A DNA stretch of 64,000 nt from Sophora flavescens. Taxonomy: Eukaryota > Streptophyta > Magnoliopsida > Fabales > Fabaceae. The stretch lies in the NCBI GenBank assembly GCA_030762895.1, contig CM061063.1, positions 50,795,196 to 50,859,195 on the forward strand, written 5' to 3'. Each line of letters opens with the position of its first letter. The first letter of the stretch is position 1. The notes below the pieces were generated by a model. That model was not told where the DNA came from. It searched no databases and worked only from the letters and a program-made list of their open reading frames with translations. A program made the translations under genes and the position numbers. Below, in pieces: positions 10,269 to 22,193 of this stretch.

Positions 10269-10668
10269 CTTTAATTTGGAGGAATTGTGTGATTGTTTCC
10301 CTCGACAACAGAATCTCATTCGAATCATTCATGGACTAGGATTCTTTGCCATCACATATGACTACAGGATCCTAAGGTCAAGATCTAACGGTTTAAAAGA
10401 GAAGTGTAATATTTTGGTATTAATTTTTTTGCATACATACATTATTGATGCAGAGAATCCATATCTGTCATTCATCCATTAGCAATTCTACCAAATTCAA
10501 AAGGATGAATATCTAGATGAACATATACAATACAATTCACCACAATGGAAATAACCTCTTAATATGCTCTCAACTCCAGTGTAAAAGGTAGGAAGTAATA
10601 ATTTTTGTTGAAAAAATAAACACAAGGGGTCATTTGAGGCTGAAGATTCCAAAATTGTTATATGCTTC
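10269..10668. other. Low-copy intergenic sequence, no gene seen
   Basis: AT-rich sequence with one short open frame in the left part that lacks coding character. I see no domain, splice pattern or repeat structure. Confidence 0.5.
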
Positions 10669-11240
10669 CACTACAAGAAATAATGTAATTAGCGATCGAA
10701 AATATCAGTTGCTAAACATAGAAATTCAGTCGCTAAACAGCTAAGAGATCAATATATGTTGAATTGATGACAACAACAATGTATACGCCAAATGTCTAGT
10801 GACTAAGCAGTTAGCCACCAAGTTTTAAGTCTGACGCTAAAATAGCAATGGTCAAATCTGGTCGCTAACAAACAATCCTTATTCGTTGAACCAATTGGCC
10901 GCTTTGTTCATGAAGACCAACTTAGCGACTAAAGCAGCGATCGCTAAAAAAGCAATGACCGAATCCGATCACTAACAAATAAATCTTGGTCGGTAAACCA
11001 AATTGATCATTTGTTCATAGAGACTAACCTAGCGACCAAAACAGTGATCGCTAACTTGACCGCTAACTAAAGCAATAATCGCTATTTCAGTTGCTAAATT
11101 ACACATCCTTGACCAAATTTGCAACTAATTAATGGTTTTGTGGCTAAGGCGGTCACCAACTAGTTTTGTCACTAAATTATTATGGATAACTGGATTAACA
11201 ACCAAAATATCTATCGCTATTTTGATTGCTAAGCTTTAAG
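10669..11240. mobile_element. CACTA end-like fragment with degenerate subterminal repeats
   Basis: Begins CACTACAAGAAA, close to the CACTACAAAAAAA terminus of CACTA2 and CACTA3. It is then filled with degenerate copies of the same subterminal motif (TTAGCGATCG, AGTCGCTAA, TAGCGACTAAA and reverse forms) for about 570 bp. No matching TTGTAGTG end or target duplication is visible on the right. It may be a truncated end, or a short internally deleted element with a decayed terminus. Confidence 0.6.
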
Positions 11241-11954
11241 TTTTCTTCTATCAACCATTAGATAATAACTCAACTATATGAGATTAGTCAAGTTCCGCAC
11301 TAAAATATTATCCGAAAAAATATTCATTTAAAGTAGGTTTGTCTTAAAGTGAGCTAATAATTAATTAAGGGTACATCCATTCTTATATCATTTAATGAAT
11401 TGAGATTTCTATGTACTTTATTAAATCAAAATGGTGGATACGATTCACTTTAAAGACAAATTTTCGTTTAAAGCCTTACTTTAATATTTAAATACAAATA
11501 GTTTAAACACGGTTGTCTTTACTTATAATAAAGGTTATTTAATAACTTTTTAGTCTAGTGCAATGGTATTAAAAGAAAGATAATAAAAAGAGAGGGAAAA
11601 AATGAGGAAATAACTGTAAAATTGTGACAAGACAATATATAGAAATCATAAGGACAACAATGCATATTGTACCCAATGGATATCCGTAAATAAAAAATTA
11701 CAAGTCAAAATAAAATTAAACCGAGTATAATGGTATCCAAAACACATAAACAAGATCCATAAGAGTACGGACAAAGTTCACAAGACCAACAAACAAACTA
11801 ACCTAAAAATTATTCATGACGGGTATGGTAATCAGTAATTACACATTTAATAATGGGCTTGGGTACGAGGCGGGTAATTACTCGTAAAATCTAATTGATA
11901 TGAGTACGAGTAGGGATATTCTAGTACCCATCCTGTCCAATATATAGGGTTGGC
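11241..11954. other. AT-rich intergenic stretch, nothing recognised
   Basis: No open frame over 60 codons, no inverted or tandem repeat that I can see, and no transposon termini. It ends where the solo LTR begins. Confidence 0.5.
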
Positions 11955-13275
11955 TGATGCAACCCCGGCAAGTGTACTGGATCGATGCAAGTAATAAAAA
12001 CACGGTAAGTATTACCGAGATCGAACTCAGGGATTGGAAGACCAAATATACCAAAATTTAAGGAAATTCAAAGCAGTTTGACCAAGTCAACAAGAGCAAT
12101 TGGTTGAGAAAAGAGAGAATTATCAATAACAAATCAATTATCAATTATCTAATATCAAAACTAACAGATAACAACGAGATTCAAATTAAGCCAAAGCTCT
12201 AAGGTCACGAATCCACCTACCCAATCATGCAAGTTACCAAAGTAATTATTCTCTTATCCCTATGTTCAATTTCTTTGCCAATCGGAACCCTCAATTATCC
12301 TAAAGTGTCTTTCGATATTCAAAAGGAAATACCTAAATAGGTAAATTACCTATCTTCCGATCCGATAACCCACAGTTAGATAATATTAAGTTCTTGGCTC
12401 CCTATCACGATTACACCAATCTCCTACTCTATTCCTAGTCGTACTCAATTGGTGTTCCTAACCCAAGTCCTAAGCAGGAATCTCCTTCCGGTTTAACGCA
12501 CTAGGCTAGTTAACCAAGGGTCCTTTTGATTAACACAATAAAAATAGAGTTAAGAAACAAGAATTTAGATGAGTGAATAAGAAAACATCACATTGGAATT
12601 AACTATGCCATCAATGCTGGCTTCATCGTTCCCCTAGAAAAGAGGATTAGTTCCTCATAGTAACAGTAACAACAAAAGAGAAGAAAGAAATCATCCTAAC
12701 TAATATAAAACCGTGTAAAACAATGGGAGACGAGCCTCTAAAGAAACTAGGATTAAGTCACTCTCCAAAATCTCTTCAATCTGAACCAAAACAAGCTATA
12801 TATAGTGGGTTGAGTTTGCACGTGCTCGCAAGGCGAGCCTTAAGTTTTGGCTCCACCTGATTTTGAATTCTAGCGAGCCGAAACATTGCTCGCGAGGCGA
12901 GCCTGAATGGTCTTCAGCTTTCCTGTGTCTGGCTCACGAGGTTGAATGGTGGCATGTTCCTGCTCAATCTGCTCTTCTGGCTCGCGAGGTGAGCACTTGT
13001 TCACGATGTGAATCTGCTTTTTGTCTTTAAGCTTGTTTTCTTCAAGTTTCCTAGCTTCCTTGAGCTTCACTTTTAACCTGAAATATAAAAATAGCATTAA
13101 AATGCTTTATTGACTCAAAATTTACCAAAATTTCCTAAAAATTATCTAAGAGACGCAGAGTGTTGCTTAGGACAAAAGAAGCTAAATTTGGGTAATTAGC
13201 GAGGTTAAATCGCACAAATGGCATAGAAACCTTAGCCTTTCTAGCTGTAAAACTAGATAAGCTAGAGCCTTATCA
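11955..13275 (-). mobile_element. Solo LTR C, Athila-like
   Basis: On the minus strand the unit starts TGATAAGGCTCTAGC and ends GGGGTTGCATCA. The start resembles that of the Athila element at 20822 (TGATAAGCATCTGGC). Like the other Athila LTRs, it has CpG palindromes (GCTCGCGAGGCGAGC and variants, 12823-13015) directly upstream of a minus-strand TATA box (12796-12804). The flanking pentamers TTGGC and TCGGT differ by two transitions, compatible with an old duplication. No internal region accompanies it. Assignment to Athila is by similarity of layout. Confidence 0.7.
12823..13015 (-). promoter_or_regulatory. CpG palindrome cluster of solo LTR C
   Basis: Variants of GCTCGCGAGGCGAGC occur near 12826, 12888 and 12979, with weaker TTCACGATGTGAA-type copies between and after them. 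On the LTR's own strand they lie within about 220 bp upstream of the TATA box. The core differs (TCGCGA instead of ACGGCCGT) from element B, but the placement is the same. Confidence 0.6.
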
Positions 13276-13761
13276 TCGGTCCAATACTTAATGAGACCTA
13301 ATCAAACTCTAAGGTGGGGCCTTTTAAAACTAATAAATCAAAACTCACGCGTTTTTCACTAAGAATCCAACTCACGCAGAGACGGTGTTGGCACGTTGGC
13401 ACACGACCCAAAGAGGCTGCATGGTCAAACGATCACAGAGAGGCCATCGCATGGTCATGGCTCGTGGGGATGTTGGCGGTCGCACAATCACTGAGCCATT
13501 GAAAGGTCGTACTGACAGAAACAAAGAGAGATTGCAAGGGAGGCAAAACAATTCAACAAATAGAAATCAAATGAGAGAGAAGAAGGTCGAGACAAAGAGG
13601 TCTTTTTGAGAAAAAATCGAGTTAGTAATATTAATTTTTTTTTTTAATAGGTGTGTACCAAAAATACAATAAAAAAAATTGAGGCCTAAAGCCCTAGCCT
13701 TGATGGCTTGGTTCTTAGGCCGACCCCGTCCCAATACTTGCATACACATACACATACACAA

Positions 13762-13802
<41 letters not shown>

Positions 13803-14165
13803 TAAAATAATTGTAACCTAGATTAAGTGAATTACTTTCTTCTTATGATATTTCAGACTTGTTATATATTGTTCTTCCCATGTTATACATTTCATATATA
13901 ATTTACCTTTTGGATTATTCATAGGAGTTATATCTTTTAATTTTGCTTTTATGTACCTATTTATAGATGGAAAATCCATGTGGAATGACTCATTCAAAGG
14001 AATTCGAAAGTTGCTCTTTTCGTATTATCTATATTACTCTCACACATCCTGAAAGCGTACCTAGTAACCACATGTATATTTTTAACCGATGTTTTTATTT
14101 ATTGATTGATTTTTCATAGTTAATTAAAATATGAGTGATGGGTGCGGGTATGAATACTTATGTAT
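13276..14165. other. Intergenic DNA with a (TG)n microsatellite
   Basis: No supported gene. The short open frames near 13314-13609 have no recognisable product. A TA/TG microsatellite occupies about 13762-13799, the pure TG part being 13769-13798. The stretch ends at the CACTA1 target site. Confidence 0.55.
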
Positions 14166-14199
14166 CACTAGTGTAGGAAGTGCTCTTTACATCAGTCAA

Positions 14200-14380
14200 A
14201 ATTGATTTTTGACGTCTGAAAAATCCTGACGTTATTGGAACAGTCGTTAAAAGTATAACTTTTTACGTCAGTTCAAAACTGACGTTAAAAGTACAGTTTT
14301 AACGCCAGTTGTTTCATTCAACTGACGTTAAAAACTTAACTTTTAACGTCAGTTGTACTAAACAACTAACGTTAACGGCT
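14200..14380. repeat. CACTA1 3' subterminal repeats
   Basis: Alternating direct and inverted copies of (T)TTTTAACGTCAGTTG and CAACTGACGTTAAAA cover this stretch. Similar copies occur at 41438-41537 and 46446-46600 at the other end. In CACTA elements such repeats bind the element's accessory protein; that role is inferred from the family. Confidence 0.8.
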
Positions 14381-14604
14381 TTGTTTTTTTTAAAAAAAAA
14401 CTGTTACAATATATCCCTTCCCCCAGCTATCCCTGCATTCAGTAAACAGTTCAGTCCAGTAAACAGTCTAGTAACAGTCCAATATTTCACTTAAATTTCA
14501 CTAATAAACTAAAATTATATATATACAAATTAAGGAACAAATGGGGGGATAAAAAAATACTAATTACTACACACCTACATATAAGTTTCTATACTAATTA
14601 CTAA

Positions 14605-14881
14605 CTACACATCTTCTATATACTCCTGAGGTATACTTGCGGGCAATCCTTTCTCTTTAGCATAGTTGAAGAAAAATTTTGCAAACCGCGTCCTCAAGTC
14701 TTTGAACTCTTTTTTGTTTAGAGGAGATTGGTCGCTGTTAAAAGCCTGCACACGTTCAAATAAATGATAGTAACATTAATTAACGCAATGAAAATGAAAA
14801 CTATAATATATAATTAAATAAGTTGTTTAATTAAATATTATTACCTTCTTCCATCCTTCCGTAATAGATGCGGAGACTATG
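14605..14881 (-). pseudogene. CACTA1 gene, C-terminal exons
   Basis: This is the end of the minus-strand CACTA1 gene. When CACTA2 and one copy of its ATG duplication are removed, the frame QHMLNI at 37790 continues as VSASITEGWKK, then an intron, then a last exon with NKKEFKDLRTRFAKFF and a stop at 14605-14607. The clean continuation shows the two pieces were one exon before insertion. It forms the tail behind the Ulp1-like domain. Confidence 0.8.
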
Positions 14882-14894
14882 CACTACAAAAAAA

Positions 14895-15312
14895 GGTTAT
14901 TAAGCGATCGAAAATAGTGACCGAATTTGTTGGTTGCTGTTTGCGACTGAAATGGCGACCGATTGTAGGATCTACATGAAACCTGGTTATAGTTGATACT
15001 GCGACCGAAATAGCGACCGAAATAGAGCGTAGCAGAGTTATCGGTCGCTATTTCAGTCTCTAAATAAAGGAAAGTAAAAGTTAAAACTTGCTGATTTTTT
15101 AGCGACCGAAATAACGACTGAGTTAAATGCAACGATTAAATTTTATTTATATTTGCGACCGATATTAATTCGGTCGCTAAATGGTGCGTAAAAAAATTAA
15201 AATAGAGCGTGTTAGCGACCGATTTTAAATCGGTCGCTAAATTTATGAATTCAAATTTCAAATTAACCCATGTAGCGACCGATTTAGAGACCGAATAATT
15301 CGGTCGCTAAAA
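14895..15312. repeat. CACTA2 5' subterminal repeats
   Basis: Many direct and inverted copies of TAGCGACCGAA/TTCGGTCGCTA. The same array is found at 41556-41965 in CACTA3 and, in its 3' version, at 37395-37775 and 46055-46430. A CT-rich leader (15340-15660) follows, presumably the start of the TNP2 transcript. Confidence 0.85.
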
Positions 15313-16654
15313 ATAAAATCCCTAAATCACGATTTCCTTCCTCTCTTCCCCCATTTCTCTCTTTTCTTCCCTTCTCTCTCACGCGCAGCAGCTCCTCCCC
15401 CACAGACCTTCACTCTCTCCGACCACCTCCAAGCTCCGGCCGCACCACCACTATCACCACCACTACATCACCACCACAAGTTCTCTATTGCTTTGCGTCT
15501 ATTTCTCATTCTCTCTTGCTCTCTTCCTCTCTATCTAATTTCTGTCTTTCTCTGTCCAGCGCACCTCCGGTGAGCCACCACTGCGCAACCCCCGGTGAGC
15601 CACCACTGCTCCACTTCCTCATCCCCTTGCTGCGTCTCTGTTCATCACTAAGGAGGTAAAATTATCATCCGTCATTCCTCATCTTTAAGGTTTGTTGTAT
15701 TGCTACTGTGATGGGATGGGTCATAGTGTCTAGTGTTTTGTGTAGGTTAAAATTTCCATTCATTCAATGCTTTTGTGATTGTCTATTTTATGTTGATGTA
15801 AATTCATGATTTGGATTTTAGATGATAACAAGAATACAGAACATAAATAGATAGGCTTTGGATGTGGTTTGTTTGATGTTGGGAATAAAGGGTTCAAGGA
15901 TTTTTTAGTGAAAGGGACATCATCACCAAGGACATAGTTGATGATGGGGCTATGAACATTCCCTTATGCAAAACACATGTATATAGCTTCCAATTCTTTG
16001 TTTTGATTGATTTTGTTGCTTATAGATGGTACTTGAATCAGATACAATGTGGTAATGTGCATCAGTTTTATTCAATTATGGTTGTGTGACTATGTGTTGT
16101 AAGTTGTTTATGTAGGTTTCATTGTAATCCCCTGTTGAATAATTTCACTAAGAGGTATATAATACTTTAATGCTGGAAACTTTGTTATGGGTTGTTGGTA
16201 TGGTTCCTAATAAGTACATGTTTGACAAGGCATTGAGACAATTGAGAAAAATTAATATTAAGGCAACAGATTGTTTGTTGGCTTGTAAGAGACCTAAAGA
16301 GTTGTGGATGAGACTCACAAATGATCCTAAGTATAAATCAAACCATGTAACTAACAATGTATATAAATCATGGAATATAAAGTTGGCTAGTGATTATAAG
16401 AATAAAAGCATTTTGTTAATGCTAGAGTCCATGACTACCATGACATGGTCTTATTAAACCGTATCTGTTGAGATGTCTAAGTCACATGTGAATTGAATTT
16501 AATCACTTATTTTTGAACAGACTGTTGAATTTAATCACTTGTAGCACTCCTCGATCTTTGTCACTATTTATCATTCTTTGCTGGGAGCTTAGGTAAGTTA
16601 ACTACGTATTTATTATGCCTTGATTTGTGTGGTATCTGTAATGTGTAATGTGAA

Positions 16655-16885
16655 GTTGTGTTGTTTGTTAGTGGAGAGCGGAGCTCGATAGGATTTGTGT
16701 GCTGATAATTTAATGTTTATGCATGTGTTTGTCAATATGTGTTGTTTGTTAGTGGAGAGTAGAGCTCAATAGGATGCGATCCAGTCCGAAAGACTGGATG
16801 CTGGTTGTGTGCTGATAATTTAGAAGTTATGCATGTGTTTGACAATTATGTGTTACTTGTTAGTGGAGAGCAGAGCTCAATAGGA
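16655..16885 (+). repeat. Threefold imperfect tandem repeat in the CACTA2 leader
   Basis: Three copies share TTGTTAGTGGAGAG, AGAGCTCAATAGGAT and TGTGCTGATAATTTA, spaced about 80-115 bp apart. The region is upstream of the TNP2 start codon and non-coding, probably intron or 5' UTR. Function unknown. Confidence 0.6.
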
Positions 16886-17022
16886 TGTTTGCTACAATAT
16901 TTTATCTAAGTTTGTATTGATTTACGTTGCAATATATAAGCTCAACTATATTTATAGGTTACTGGTTTTATTTTCTGTTAGATTTAATTATTAATTTACG
17001 AAAGCATTAGTTTCCTGTTTGA

Positions 17023-17082
17023 GATTCAATATTAATGAGCATGCGTACCTTCTCAGGGTACGCATGCTCATTGTATTGAATC
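17023..17082. repeat. Near-perfect hairpin, 26-27 bp stem
   Basis: The arm at 17023-17049 (GATTCAATATTAATGAGCAT then GCGTACC) pairs with 17057-17082, leaving a loop of about 6-7 bases. Only one or two positions in the stem are mismatched or bulged. It lies in the TNP2 leader. The size is compatible with a small-RNA foldback, but it could equally be a relic of an inverted duplication. Confidence 0.75.
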
Positions 17083-20000
17083 TTGAATTATCCAAGTGGG
17101 ACAGTTTGGGAAAAAACCTTTTTCACACTCGTACAATAGTCATTTCAATGTTCAAATACCTTATATACTTGTTGAAATCTCGGTCTGGTGCATTTCCTTT
17201 TGTTCTCCAGGTTCATACTTGATCGTGGTGATTCTCACCGTGCTCGAGTCGTGTACTTGGAGACCGATGGGAAATGCTGCCGAAATTTTGTTAAGTATAA
17301 GGTATTTGAATAAGGGAATAACTATTATTAGCCGAGTGTGGTAAAGGTTTCTTCTCGAATGGGATAGGTTCATACCTTGTCATAAGAACGAGATTGATGG
17401 AGTTATTGGAATGCACCATAATATATAAGTGTTATTGTAGGGTTGGTCAGGCTATTTAATTGCCAGCAATGGATATTCCGGAGAATCGGAAATGGATGTA
17501 TCGTAGGTTGGATCAGAATAAACGTCTTAGGGAAGAGTATAGAGTTGGAGTGGGTGAGTTTATAGAGTTTTTTGTTAGCCATGAGAGATTTATACGGCTG
17601 GGCGGTGATCATTTGAGGTGTCCTTGCAAAAGATGCAAGTGTCAATCTTTCAAAAGCGTGGATGGAGTTACAACCGATCTTTATGAGAAGGGATTCATGC
17701 CTGATTACTATTGGTGGAGTGACCTTGGTGAGACGTTGCCTGATTTAAACCCGATTGTGTTTGAAGGTTCGTACTATGGAAGTGGTGACTGGAGGGAAGA
17801 ATTGAATCCATACGAGCAGATGATAATGGATCATGCTGGACCATCGGTTGGTGTTGTACTAGAAGAAGATGGGGGAGAAGATGGTGGAATGGGTTTCCAA
17901 TACATAGAGGAGAATCCGAATCCCGAAGCTCAAAGATTCTATGATATGCTGAGTGCTGCACGATCTCCATTGTGGGAAGGATGTCGGGAGTACACGGAGT
18001 TGTCGATGTGCATGGAATGGTTGAGTATCAAATCTGACTATAATATGCAAGAAGGCTGTTTTAATCGCCTCACCAGTTCAGTGTCCAAGGCGTTGCCAGA
18101 AGACAATCGGATGCCTACTAGTTTTTATCATGCTAAGAAGTCTGTGGAAAATTTAGGTCTGGGGTGTTTGAAAATTGATTGTTGCCAGAATGGATGTATA
18201 TTGTACTATAAGGATAATTCAGCGGAAAGCATAACATGTTGTCGATTTTGTGGTGCGGATCGGTATAAGACAACCACTAGGATGGGCATTGAGAAGAAGA
18301 GGTCGCTAATAAAGATGTGGTACTTTCCGCTCGTGCCAAGACTTACAAGATTGTACTCTTCGATGGCCACTGCAGCTCACATGAGGTGGCATAGTGAGCA
18401 TGAGAGGGAGCAAGATGTCTTGTGTCATCCATGTGATGGAGAAGCCTGGAAGCATTTTGATAGGGTTCATATGGCATTTTCGTAGGACCCTCGGAATGTC
18501 CGATTGGGGTTATCTACTGATGGATTTAATCCTTTTGGGCAGTCTGGAAAAGCATACTCTTGTTGGCCGATTATCCTGACTCTGTACAATCTTCCCCCGG
18601 GGATGTGCATGAAGCAGGAGTTTATGTTCCTAACAGTCATAATTCCGGGTCCGTCTAGTCCAAAAGGTAAGATTGATGTGTACTTGCAGCCGCTGATAGA
18701 TGAGTTGACGATGTTGTGGAATGATGGTGTGTTGACATATGACGTATCTTTGAGGCAGAATTTCATCATGAAAGCAGCTTTGATGTGGACGATCAACGAC
18801 TTTCCCGCCTATGGGATGATGTCGGGTTAGATGACCGCGGGGAAGCTTGGATGCCCAATATGTATGGAGCGATCGAAGGCATTCATGCTTAAAAACAGTC
18901 GCAAGATCTCATATTTTGATTGTCATCGTCAATTCCTTCCAGAAGATCATCCTTATAGGCGGAACAAGAATGCATTCAAGAAGCGTTGTGCAGAGACAAC
19001 ACCGCCTCCACCACGTTTGACTGGTCCTAATGTATGGTGCAGAGTACAGTACTTACTGCTCGTCCATGAATCCCAAGGAGAACATATTCCTGATTATGGC
19101 GTCAACCATAATTGGACAAAACAAAATATATTTTGGAGGTTGCCGTATTGGAGGACGCAGCTACTCCGTCACAACATTGATGTCATGCATACTGAGAGGA
19201 ATGTGTTTTTGAATGTGTTTGACACTGTGATGGACATCAAGGGGAGGACAAAGGATACAAATAAAGACCAATTGGATCTGGCTGAAATTTGTAATCGGAA
19301 GGAGCTTGAGTTGCAGGACGGTGGTCGTGGCAGACTTATCAAACCGAAGGCAAGTTATACACTAAGCAAAACACAGAAAGTGGTCGTCTGTAAGTGGGTT
19401 AAAGAACTAAAGTTACCAGATGGGTATGCTTCTAATCTGGGTAGATGTGTTGACATTAAGGAAGCAAAGTTACATGGATTGAAGAGGCATGATTGCCACG
19501 TGTTCATGCAACGGTTGCTTCCAATTGCGTTCGACGCATTACCGAAGCAAATTTGGAACCCACTTGTTGACCTTAGCCACTTTTTCAGGGAGCTTACATC
19601 GACAACACTAAATGTGAATAAATTAAAGGATATGGAAGTCAAGATACCCGTTTTGTTATGTAAGCTGGAGTAAATCTTCCCGCCGAGTTTCTTTGATTCC
19701 ATGGAACACCTGCCAGTTCATCTACCTTACGAAGCAAGAGTTGGTGGCCCAGTCCAATACCGCTGGATGTATCCATTTGAGAGGTAAACAACATCAACTA
19801 TTTTACTTAATACATATGAAATTCATGAACACAAAATCGTAGTTTAGCTTTCCCTAAAACTAGTAATTATTTGTATGTATCCCTCTTTAATAGGTTCCTG
19901 TACTCCCTTAAACACAAAGTCAAGAACAAGGTACGAGTGGAGGGTTCCATTTGTGAAGCATACTTAGTAGAGGAGACTTCCACTTTTGCCTCTTATTACT

Positions 20001-20821
20001 ATCCGGACGAAGTTAACACGAGAAGGACAAGGATGCCTAGAAACGTTGATTCGGGCGAAGGAAGTTCAACTAGTCCTCCTATATCAATATTCAACTATCC
20101 GGGCAGATTTACTGATTTAGTGGCAAATCAAAAGGATATTTCTTGGAGCAGTGTGACATTAATGATACTCATATTTAGAGTAAGTTTCTACAATGTCTTT
20201 TATAAGTTCAATTGACATTTATGATTATTAATCGTCCTGCTGTTAATCTCCCATATGTAGGATGTACGACAATTTTCTAAGGGATCTCCAACCTGAGATT
20301 TCAAACGATCAGGTTGATCGAGAAATTACTTCTCACTTTGCTACGTGGTTCAGTAAATATGTAGGTTGAGCATCTTCATTTGTTGCAATAAATTTTATCT
20401 CCTTAAATATATAGCATGTATAAGAATAATATAATATTTGATTTTTTAGGTACTAGATCCAGAAAACAATGTTCAAAATCCATTGTTGACAAATTTGGCA
20501 TGGGGGCCTAACAGATGGATTACATCATGGAATACTTACATTGTAAATGGATATAAATTTAACACAAAAACAAGGAATGAAGGAATGCAGTGGTGTAACT
20601 ATGGTGTTTGTGTGCGAGCCACTGATTGCAATGTAGAGGATGATTTCTATGGGGTTCTAACTGACATCCTTGAACTCGATTATACCGGTTTCCCCGTGAT
20701 GAAGTTAGTTATCTTCAAGTGTGATTGGTTTGATCCTACTATTGACGTAAGGACAAAAATCGATAAAAAATATGGTATTGTTCAAGTTAGGCTGTCTCAA
20801 AGGTATAATAAGGCGTACGAC

Positions 20822-22121
20822 TGATAAGCATCTGGCTCATCTAGTTTTATGGCTAGTATGACCAGGGTTTTGTGCAAATTATATCCTATTTTCACCCAAA
20901 TTAGATTAGATTGTCCTCAAGCAAGGTTTTGAGTCTCTAAAGTAGTTTTAGGTTAATTTAGCTAGTTTTGAGTCAAAATAATACACTTATGTTATTTCCT
21001 TGTTTTCAGGTTAAGTAGAAGTTGAGAGAATAAAGAACAGGGTATTCGCCCCGCGACTACCCTTCTCGCCTCGCGACCCCGAAGCCTGACTGTTCCAAGA
21101 AAATGCAAGGTCTCTGGTTCGCCCCGCGAAGTAGGCCTCGCCCCGCGAGTCTTGCAACCCTGAAAAGTCAGAGACGATCACGGCTTGCCCGTGTTGAAGG
21201 TCACGGCCATGGCAGTTTTGAAGTTGAAGAGTCTCGCCTCGCGAGCATCCATTCGCTTCGCGAGCCTGGAAGTCAGAAAGCATCACGGTTGGCCCCTGAT
21301 GTTCATAACGGGCGTGATAAGAAGACTCTTCGGTTCCTCGCCTCGTGAAGGATTGTTCGCATCGCGAGAATACCAAAGGGTGCAGACTGTTCACAAGAAT
21401 CGCGTCGCGAGAGAGGCTTCGCCTCGCGAATAAGCTTAATTTTTGACTAGTATAAATTGATGTTCTGAACAGTTTGTAAAGACTTTTGCTTCTCCATTTT
21501 TCTGTTTTACATTTTTCTCTGTGTGATTTCGTTTGTGTTATGGAGAACTAAGTTTCTAGGATTGATCTATTGTAATTGATTTCCATACACTTGAGGTTCT
21601 TGTATTTCCCTGTTTTGTATGCTTTTCCCTCTTCAATGCCATGCTTTATATTTCTGTTTGCTTAATTCAGGAGTATACTGTATTATGTTGATTTATTTCC
21701 GGTGATATCATGTTCCTATAATTAATCGCATCTGCTTAATTTGCGTGTGTACATTTCGTGTTCGCTTAGTTCACGAAGGGCTTAACCCCGTTTGCTTAAT
21801 TCGGGAATAGGGACATGTATCTGTAGTAGTGGTTTCGCTTGTAAATTGTTGCTACAACCGGGAGGGGATTAGAATCTGCTTAGGGCTTGGAAATTGCATG
21901 AACCTATGATAGTTAGGAAATTGAGAACAATAGATCAATCTGTTTTTGGCCATTTGATAACCTCTTTGAACTGCCTGTTTTTAATTGCTCTGTTTTTATT
22001 ATTCTGTTTTCTTTGATTGCATCTCAATCCAAACCCCCCAAAAAAACTTATTTTTTGTGGAAAATAACACTTTAAGAGTCCTTGAGAACGACATCCGAGT
22101 TGTCGCCATAAACTACATTTT
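20822..22121 (+). repeat. 5' LTR of Athila2, 3' end missing
   Basis: Homologous to 29063-30367 up to about CTACATTTT. The last 45-50 bp present in the 3' LTR, and the expected tRNA primer site, are replaced by T-rich sequence. It contains CpG palindromes at 21045-21430 and a TATA box (TATAAATTG) at 21451-21459. Confidence 0.88.
21045..21430 (+). promoter_or_regulatory. Mixed CpG palindrome cluster upstream of the Athila2 TATA box
   Basis: Two palindrome pairs of the ATCACGG...CCGTG type (about 21176-21213 and 21281-21319) are interspersed with at least eight TCGCGA-type palindromes (for example CGCCTCGCGAGC, CGCTTCGCGAGC, CGCGTCGCGAGAG). The TATA box follows within about 20-25 bp of the last one. 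The 3' LTR has the same cluster at 29286-29671. It combines the two core types seen separately in element B and solo LTR C. Confidence 0.65.
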
Positions 22122-22193
22122 ATTTTCTGTTTTTCTCTTTTATTTTTGTTTTTGTTTTGAATTAGTCTGGCTACTAGATCTAACTGCCCTGAA

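Noticed and set aside
13764..13800. Regular short repeats as a CRISPR-like array
   Set aside because: It is a plain (TG)n microsatellite in plant nuclear DNA; no spacers or repeat units.
21011..21433. Overlapping frames of 80-127 codons on both strands in the Athila2 LTR
   Set aside because: They coincide with the GC-rich palindrome cluster and are mirrored at 29252-29691 in the other LTR. There is no protein family signal.
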